A stretch of DNA of 64,000 nt from Mycolicibacterium stellerae. Lineage in GTDB: Bacteria; Actinomycetota; Actinomycetes; Mycobacteriales; Mycobacteriaceae. Positions 58,525-64,000 of this stretch are shown one piece after another. Every line of letters starts with the position of its first letter. Position 1 is the first letter of the stretch. The notes under the pieces are model-generated. The model had not been told where the DNA came from and did not search any database. It saw nothing but the letters and a program-made list of their open reading frames with translations. The position numbers were made by a program, and so were the translations under genes. The stretch is from NCBI RefSeq assembly GCF_003719305.1, contig NZ_RARC01000002.1, positions 434,001-498,000 on the forward strand, written 5' to 3'.

Positions 58525-60669
58525 CTACAAACCTCCCTTTTGCATGCGCGACCGGCCACGGATGGGGAAGTCGTCCGACAACCCCGTGACCTCGCGCCGG
58601 ATCGCCAGGGCCTGGTCGGCGTCAGCACGTTCGAACTCGCGCCCGGCTTTGTGGCCGGCGTAGACCGCGGCAGCGATGGTCGACGGTGCATCGGCATCGC
58701 CGATCCTGCGAACGGAATGCACTCCTGCGCTGTGCCACTCACCGACTCGGGCTTGCAGCCCTCGGTAGAGGTCGTCATTCGGTTGGCGGGCGGTGACCAG
58801 CACGACGGAATCTTCGGCAAGCACCGACTCGGCGCCGGTATAGGCACACCTCACCGTCACCGCGTCGCCATCGACGGCGACGAGCGCCTGATTTGTGTGC
58901 AGCGCGACACCGGCGTTGATCAACCTGGCTTGGATGCGATCGACCTCCAGCGTGTTCGAGGTCCAGGCCGACACCTGCGGTTTAGGGCAGACGACGGTGA
59001 CCGCGAATCCTTCGGATGCGAGCAGTTCAGCCAGCACCCCCGCCATGTAGTAGTGGTCATCGTCGAAGATCACCACCCGAGATCCGGATGGGCGCGCACC
59101 CGCCATGATGTCGTCGGGCGTCAGCACATTCGCGTGGTCTGCGATGGGGATGGGGTGATGATTCCACCGGCCGACACCGTCGGCGCGCCACGTCGCTCCG
59201 GTCGAGATGACGACGTGGGCGAACCCGAAGTCCAGCACATCATCGACGCTGACCGGGCTTTGCCGGTGGACCTCGACGCTATCCAGCTTGCCGAGTTGTT
59301 GTTCGCGGTAATCCACAACCCGGATCCATGCCGACAGGCCGGGCAGTGCCGATTCCCGACGAACCCGGCCGCCGAGTTCTCGCCCGGCCTCCAGCAGCGT
59401 GACGCTGCAGTCTCGGTGCCCAAGGGTCCTTGCGACTTCCAGGCCTGCGGGGCCGGCGCCGACCACCAACACCGAGTCCGGCTGCTGGGCAGGTGCCGCG
59501 AATTCGGGGTGCCAGCCCCGGCGCCACTCCTCACCCATGGTGGGGTTCTGCGTGCAGCGAATCGGGGACGTCGTGTAATCGCCGGAGACGCAGATGTTGC
59601 AACCGATGCATTCCCTTATGTCGTCGATCAGGCCCGACTCGATCTTGGTGGGAAGAAACGGGTCCGCGATCGAGGGACGCGCCGCCCCAATGAAATCCAT
59701 AGTGCCGGAGCGGATCTGGTCGACCATCATGTCGGGGCTGGTGAACCTGCCCACGCCGACAACCGGCTTGGTGGTGAGCTGTTTGAGACCCCGCAGGTGC
59801 TCGCTGTGCGATCCCTCCATCGCGAAGCGCGACGGCGACGAGTCGTCAGCCCAGTCACCCACCATGAAGTCCCATAGGTCGGGCAGCTCGGCGAGTTCAC
59901 CGACTACCTCATCGATGTCATCGCGAGTGAGACCGGGCGAGCCGACCATCTCATCGACGCAGAGTCGCACCGCGACCGCGGCGCGGCCCTGGCATTCCTC
60001 GGCGGTGTCCTCGATGAGTTCACGCAGCAACCGCATGCGGTTTCGTAGCGATCCGCCGTATTCGTCGGTCCGGTGGTTGTACCGCGGCGACAGGAAGTGT
60101 TGTGCCACACCGAGGTTGTGTGCGGCGTAGACGTACACCAGGTCGTAGCCGGCCTGCAGAGACCGGCGCACTGCCGCGCGATGCCAATCACGCAGTGTCG
60201 CGATGTCGGCCTTCGACATGCCGCGCGCTTGAACTGGATGAGCCGAAAGCACCGGTAGGTCACAAGGCCCCATCGGGACCTCTCGCGTGCCCAGATTGGC
60301 CACCGCGATTCCGCTGTGGATGAGTTCGATACCGGCCAGGGCGCCGCCGTCGTGGATCGCTTCGGCGACCCGTGCGTGAGCCGGAATATCGAGGTCATGC
60401 CAAAGACGTCCTTCGACGTAGGGCGTCACGTCGGTAGTGGGATGAATCTCGACCTCTTCGCTGCACACCACAGCCCAGCCGCCCTCGGCCTTGACCTGCC
60501 GCATCGCCGCGAGGGCGGAGATATCCCGGTAGCCCATGCCGTTGCAGTGCGGTACCTGAAAGAAGCGGTTCTTCGCGGTGACCGGACCGATTTTCACCGG
60601 TTCGAACAGCACATCGAACCGCGGCTCGCGAGGGCGGCCGTGTTTGCGCACCCATGCGTCCCAGTTCAC
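58525..60669 (-). CDS. Trimethylamine/dimethylamine/histamine dehydrogenase-like iron-sulfur flavoprotein
   Basis: 714 residues from the GTG at 60669. Residues ~15-370 are an Old-Yellow-Enzyme barrel: FDVLFEPVKIGPVTAKNRFFQVPHCNGMG, where Cys in PHCNG corresponds to the 6-S-cysteinyl-FMN attachment of TMADH. The 4Fe-4S motif CIGCNICVSGDYTTSPIRC follows, then ADP-binding VLVVGAGPAGLEVARTLG and a second dinucleotide fold. Size and these two cofactor motifs match TMADH (about 729 residues) closely. It would oxidatively dealkylate an amine with electrons to ETF. Substrate not fixed by sequence. Confidence 0.88.
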   Translation of the reverse strand: MNWDAWVRKHGRPREPRFDVLFEPVKIGPVTAKNRFFQVPHCNGMGYRDISALAAMRQVKAEGGWAVVCSEEVEIHPTTDVTPYVEGRLWHDLDIPAHARVAEAIHDGGALAGIELIHSGIAVANLGTREVPMGPCDLPVLSAHPVQARGMSKADIATLRDWHRAAVRRSLQAGYDLVYVYAAHNLGVAQHFLSPRYNHRTDEYGGSLRNRMRLLRELIEDTAEECQGRAAVAVRLCVDEMVGSPGLTRDDIDEVVGELAELPDLWDFMVGDWADDSSPSRFAMEGSHSEHLRGLKQLTTKPVVGVGRFTSPDMMVDQIRSGTMDFIGAARPSIADPFLPTKIESGLIDDIRECIGCNICVSGDYTTSPIRCTQNPTMGEEWRRGWHPEFAAPAQQPDSVLVVGAGPAGLEVARTLGHRDCSVTLLEAGRELGGRVRRESALPGLSAWIRVVDYREQQLGKLDSVEVHRQSPVSVDDVLDFGFAHVVISTGATWRADGVGRWNHHPIPIADHANVLTPDDIMAGARPSGSRVVIFDDDHYYMAGVLAELLASEGFAVTVVCPKPQVSAWTSNTLEVDRIQARLINAGVALHTNQALVAVDGDAVTVRCAYTGAESVLAEDSVVLVTARQPNDDLYRGLQARVGEWHSAGVHSVRRIGDADAPSTIAAAVYAGHKAGREFERADADQALAIRREVTGLSDDFPIRGRSRMQKGGL

Positions 60670-60735
60670 GATCCTGAGGTTATGCCCCGAACTGTTTCCG
60701 CCGCAGCCGCCTTGCACGACGGACGGACGCGCCCG

Positions 60736-61260
60736 TCAGGAGTTCTGTTCGATGTAGACGCCGGCGTCCTTGTCCCCGATGTCGATCCCCACGCTGGACT
60801 CGTGTTCGGCATAGAACCGCAGCCACTGCATGCCCAATTCGTGACGCAACTCCAGTGACGCGCTCTTGATGAAGTCCGGCATGGCTTCACGCTCTTCCTC
60901 ATCGAGATGCTCACCGTTTTCCTTGCGCGCCGCAATCACGGCCTCGAACCACTCGTCGGAGCCCGGCTCGTGCCCACGCGACGCGCGCACCGCTTCTCGG
61001 ATCGCGTTGTGATCGGTGATCGCATCTTCGGTTTCGTCCTCCGGATCGCCCTCGGGATTACCGGGGTCGTCTCGCCCGCCGTGCTTCAGCAATGCCGGAT
61101 AGAAGACCGTCTCCTCGGCGTCGGCATGCGCGTCGAGACGCATACTGAGGACATCCCAGACCGCCGCGAGCTCGTCTGTTGACCTGGCGTCGTCGAGTCG
61201 GAAAAACTGGCGACGCAGCCATTCGTGGTCGGCGTATATGAGATCGATGATGTCAGCCAT
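60736..61260 (-). CDS. Hemerythrin HHE-domain protein
   Basis: A 174-residue four-helix protein with diiron ligands: DLIYADHEWLRRQFFRL (first His), RLDAHADAEETVFYPALLKHGG (HxxxE), TDHNAIREAV, and NGEHLDEEEREAMPDF (HxxxE). Such proteins bind O2 or NO or act in stress response. The acidic stretch GDPEDETEDA is an insertion between helices 2 and 3. It lies 66 bp upstream of the flavoprotein gene on the same strand; co-transcription is possible. Confidence 0.9.
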   Translation of the reverse strand: MADIIDLIYADHEWLRRQFFRLDDARSTDELAAVWDVLSMRLDAHADAEETVFYPALLKHGGRDDPGNPEGDPEDETEDAITDHNAIREAVRASRGHEPGSDEWFEAVIAARKENGEHLDEEEREAMPDFIKSASLELRHELGMQWLRFYAEHESSVGIDIGDKDAGVYIEQNS

Positions 61261-61426
61261 GGGGAAGTATTAGCCGTAAAACAGCTGATCAAACCCGTTC
61301 GGTGGACGGCACCGGCGCCAGCGTTGGACCCGAAATGCGTCGCCCGGTCGGCCCGCCGTCGGCTTTTATAGAGAGGGTCTAACATCCTTGAATGAGCAAC
61401 CGTCGAGGTGAGCGGATGATCGCCTG

Positions 61427-64000
61427 GTGAGCGCCCCAACCGTCGAGCCCGTCACCCGCGCCGAGCAGCCGCGCAGGAGCGGTATAGCCAAGTGGATACG
61501 GCGGTTGGCGGTCCCCATCATCATCGGCTGGATAGCGCTCATCGCGGTGCTGAACGTCTCGGTGCCGCAGCTCGAAGAGGTCGGCAAGATGCAGGCCGTC
61601 TCGATGTCGCCCAAAGAGGCGCCGTCGGTCGCGGCGATGATGCGCATCGGCAAGGACTTCGAGGAGTTCGATTCCGACAGCTCGGCCATGATCGTCCTGG
61701 AGGGCGACGCGCCCCTCGGTGAGGACGCCCACCGGTTCTACGACGACATGATCGCCAAGCTCCGCGCCGACACCAAGCACGTCCAGCACATTCAGGACTT
61801 CTGGGGTGACCCGCTGACAAGAGTCGGGGCCCAAAGCGAGGACGGCAAAGCCGCCTACGTGCAGGTGTACCTCGCAGGCAATATGGGTGAAGCACTTGGC
61901 AACGAGTCGGTCATCGCGGCTCAGAAGATCGTCGACGGATTGACTCCGCCGCCGGGGGTCAAGGTCTATGTCACCGGCGGGCCCGCGCTACAGGCCGACC
62001 AGGAGAACGCAGGCAACGCGAGCGTCAGGATCATCGAATACGTGACGGTGGGCGTCATCGTCTTCATGCTGCTGTTCTTCTACCGGTCGATCGTCACCGT
62101 CCTGCTCGTGTTGACGATCATGGTGTTGAGCCTGTCGGCGACCCGCGGTGTCGTGGCCTTTCTCGGCTATCACGATCTCATCGGGCTATCGACGTTCGCG
62201 ACCCAGCTCTTGGTGACCCTCGCGATCGCCGCAACAACCGACTACGCGATCTTCCTGATCGGGCGCTACCAGGAGGCCCGCTCGATCGGGCAGGACCGGG
62301 AGTCCGCGTATTACACGATGTTTCACGGCACAGCCCACGTCGTTCTCGGCTCAGGGATGACGATCGCAGGCGCCACCTTCTGCCTTTCGTTCACTCGATT
62401 GCCCTGGTTTCAAACGCTTGGCATCCCGCTTTTTGTCGGCATGATGGTCGCGGTGCTCGTGGCGCTGACACTCGGGCCGGCGATCATCACCGTCGCGAGC
62501 CGTTTCGGACTGCTAGAGCCCAAGCGCGCCATGCGGATTCGATTCTGGCGGCGCATTGGTGCCGCCATCGTCCGGTGGCCGGGCGCGATTCTGACCATGA
62601 CCATCCTTCTCGCTTTGGTCGGCTTGCTCACCCTCCCGGGTTACCGGCCCAGTTACAACGACCGCAAATACCTACCCTCCGACCTGCCTTCGCAACAGGG
62701 ATTCGCGGCGGCCGAGCGACATTTCCCCGTCTCCCGGATGAACCCCGAAATGTTGCTCGTCGAAACGGACAAGGATCTTCGCAATTCGGCGGACTTCCTG
62801 GTGATCGAGCGGATCACCAAAGCGGTGACGAAGGTGCCGGGTATCGGGAGAGTGCAGTCAATCACGCGCCCCGAGGGTAAACCGTTGAAATTCAGCACGA
62901 TTCCGGCACAGATGAGCATGAGCGGCACCTTTCAGGAGATGAACCGCTCGTACATGCAGAAGACCATGGACAACATGTTGGTGCAGGCCAACGAGATGCA
63001 GACGACCATCGACGCGATGACGAAGATGAGCGCGTTGATGGGACAGATGACCACCATCACGCATTCCCTGGTGGAGCGGATCCGCGACACGACGATCGAC
63101 ACCATGGAATTGCGGGATAACATCGCCGATTTCGACGACTTCTTCCGCCCGCTTCGCAACTATCTGTACTGGGAGCCGCACTGCTATGACATCCCGGTGT
63201 GCCACACGGCGCGGGCGATCTTCGACGCGCTCGACGGCACCGACGCCTTGACCGATGACATCCAGGCGCTGCTTCCTGACTTGGAACGGCTCGACACACT
63301 GATGCCGCAGCTGCAGGCGATGCTGCCGCCGCAGATCGAGACGATGAAGAAAATGCAGAGGATGATGCTGGAGATGCACTCGACTCAGTCGAGCCAGCAG
63401 GATCAGCAGCACGTCATGAACGAGAATCAATCCGCCATGGGTGATGCGTTCAACGACTCCCACAACGACGACACCTTCTACCTGCCGCCGGAGATCTTCA
63501 ACAACGCAGACTTCAAGCGCGGCATGGACAACTTCATCTCCCCGGACGGCCACGCGGTCCGATTCATCATCTCCCACGAGAACGACCCGCTCGACGCCGA
63601 CGGCATCGAGCGCATCGACGACATCAAGAACGCTGCATTCGCCGCCATCAAGGGAACACCGCTGGAGGGATCGCGGGTCTACCTCGCCGGCACCGCGTCC
63701 ACCTTCAAGGACATGCGGGACGGCAACAACTATGACCTGCTGATCGCCGGGGTCGCCGCACTCACGCTGATCTTCGTCGTCATGTTGATCATCACGCGCA
63801 GCGTCGTCGCGGCGGGCGTGATCGTCGGCACCGTGGTGATGTCGCTCGGCGCGTCCTTCGGACTGTCGGTTCTGTTCTGGCAGCACCTGATGGGCTTGGA
63901 CCTGGAGTTCATGGTGATGGCGATGGCCGTCATCATCCTGTTGGCGGTCGGCGCGGACTACAACCTGCTGTTGGTGGCGCGGATGAAGGAGGAGATACCG
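61427..64000 (+). CDS. MmpL/RND-family transporter, N-terminal 858 residues (runs off the right edge)
   Basis: From the GTG at 61427 the frame stays open to the window end. TM1 is [23 protein letters not shown]. The large periplasmic loop 1 ends near [19 protein letters not shown]2-6 include the Asp-Tyr pair [18 protein letters not shown]7 and a Met/Gln-rich loop 2 (~residues 480-700, [15 protein letters not shown]) follow, then TM8-10 with [15 protein letters not shown]. These Asp-Tyr pairs are the proton-relay residues of MmpL3-type exporters. Mycobacterial MmpL proteins export lipids or siderophores. No MmpS gene lies directly upstream. Confidence 0.9.
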   Translation, partial: MSAPTVEPVTRAEQPRRSGIAKWIRRLAVPIIIGWIALIAVLNVSVPQLEEVGKMQAVSMSPKEAPSVAAMMRIGKDFEEFDSDSSAMIVLEGDAPLGEDAHRFYDDMIAKLRADTKHVQHIQDFWGDPLTRVGAQSEDGKAAYVQVYLAGNMGEALGNESVIAAQKIVDGLTPPPGVKVYVTGGPALQADQENAGNASVRIIEYVTVGVIVFMLLFFYRSIVTVLLVLTIMVLSLSATRGVVAFLGYHDLIGLSTFATQLLVTLAIAATTDYAIFLIGRYQEARSIGQDRESAYYTMFHGTAHVVLGSGMTIAGATFCLSFTRLPWFQTLGIPLFVGMMVAVLVALTLGPAIITVASRFGLLEPKRAMRIRFWRRIGAAIVRWPGAILTMTILLALVGLLTLPGYRPSYNDRKYLPSDLPSQQGFAAAERHFPVSRMNPEMLLVETDKDLRNSADFLVIERITKAVTKVPGIGRVQSITRPEGKPLKFSTIPAQMSMSGTFQEMNRSYMQKTMDNMLVQANEMQTTIDAMTKMSALMGQMTTITHSLVERIRDTTIDTMELRDNIADFDDFFRPLRNYLYWEPHCYDIPVCHTARAIFDALDGTDALTDDIQALLPDLERLDTLMPQLQAMLPPQIETMKKMQRMMLEMHSTQSSQQDQQHVMNENQSAMGDAFNDSHNDDTFYLPPEIFNNADFKRGMDNFISPDGHAVRFIISHENDPLDADGIERIDDIKNAAFAAIKGTPLEGSRVYLAGTASTFKDMRDGNNYDLLIAGVAALTLIFVVMLIITRSVVAAGVIVGTVVMSLGASFGLSVLFWQHLMGLDLEFMVMAMAVIILLAVGADYNLLLVARMKEEIP

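Noticed and set aside
58476..58847. N-terminal extension of the MFS transporter
   Set aside because: Overlaps the flavoprotein C terminus in another frame; the ATG at 58475 has a strong ribosome-binding site.
61392..61430. 12-codon frame just before the MmpL start (possible leader peptide)
   Set aside because: Too short and without supporting signal beyond its 4-bp overlap with the GTG start; could be chance.
1..64000. CRISPR arrays, transposases, integrase/att sites, tRNA or rRNA genes
   Set aside because: No regularly spaced repeats, no IS-type ORFs with terminal repeats, and no recognisable tRNA or rRNA sequence were seen on reading; a tRNAscan or ISfinder run would settle it.

Overview
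The window is high-GC DNA from an actinobacterium, almost certainly a Mycobacteriaceae species (Mycobacterium/Mycolicibacterium type). Support comes from the dense, 4-bp-overlapping operons, many GTG starts, leaderless promoters, a large set of FadD/FadE/EchA/thiolase genes, a mycofactocin-coupled SDR, an MmpL transporter, and a gene pair matching the M. tuberculosis Rv1355c (moeY)-Rv1354c (GGDEF/EAL) locus. No rRNA, tRNA, insertion sequence, phage gene or CRISPR array was seen. All assignments come from reading the sequence and from memory of protein families; no database search was run.

Layout. (1) 1-24.0 kb is a catabolic island for activating and beta-oxidising an unknown, probably alicyclic, aromatic or steroid-like, carboxylic acid. 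It holds four acyl-CoA synthetases, six crotonase-family proteins, two thiolases, two acyl-CoA dehydrogenases, three SDRs, two amidohydrolase-2 proteins, a DapA-family lyase, a hotdog thioesterase and three regulators (one TetR, two GntR/FCD). A TACTGTA motif recurs in the four main intergenic promoters between 4 and 11.2 kb, next to the tetR gene. (2) 24.0-30.1 kb has purU facing away from a three-gene operon: unknown acyltransferase-like protein, moeY-type ThiF/nitroreductase, and a bifunctional c-di-GMP enzyme. (3) 30.5-32.9 kb encodes a heteromeric acyl-CoA dehydrogenase pair behind a palindromic operator. (4) 33.0-39.2 kb has an EamA transporter, then a compact six-gene operon: E1-alpha, E1-beta, stand-alone lipoyl domain, acyl carrier protein, KAS III, and an SDR with a broken catalytic motif. 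This is the most unusual system in the window. A bicupin follows. (5) 39.3-41.9 kb has a NarL-type regulator, a receiver-only protein and a histidine kinase. (6) 42.0-46.4 kb has a benzoylformate-decarboxylase-like enzyme, a tautomerase, a quinone oxidoreductase and an NDH-2-like flavoprotein. (7) 46.5-54.0 kb holds a tricarboxylate-type regulon: His/Asp-rich membrane protein, MFS permease, CitA/CitB-type two-component system, a DHFR-like reductase, an AbrB-family permease and PrpF. One 19-bp element occurs identically upstream of two of its operons and nearly identically upstream of the kinase. (8) 54.1-64 kb has a Ser/Thr kinase, a DUF4331 protein, an amine-uptake/oxidation pair (MFS plus a trimethylamine-dehydrogenase-like flavoprotein), a hemerythrin and a truncated MmpL.

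How it fits together. Regions 1 and 3 would feed acyl-CoA units to central metabolism. Region 4 looks biosynthetic: a 2-oxoacid-derived acyl group could pass from ThDP to lipoyl carrier to ACP/KAS III. Region 7 looks like regulated uptake and isomerisation of a tri- or dicarboxylate, perhaps as a metal complex.
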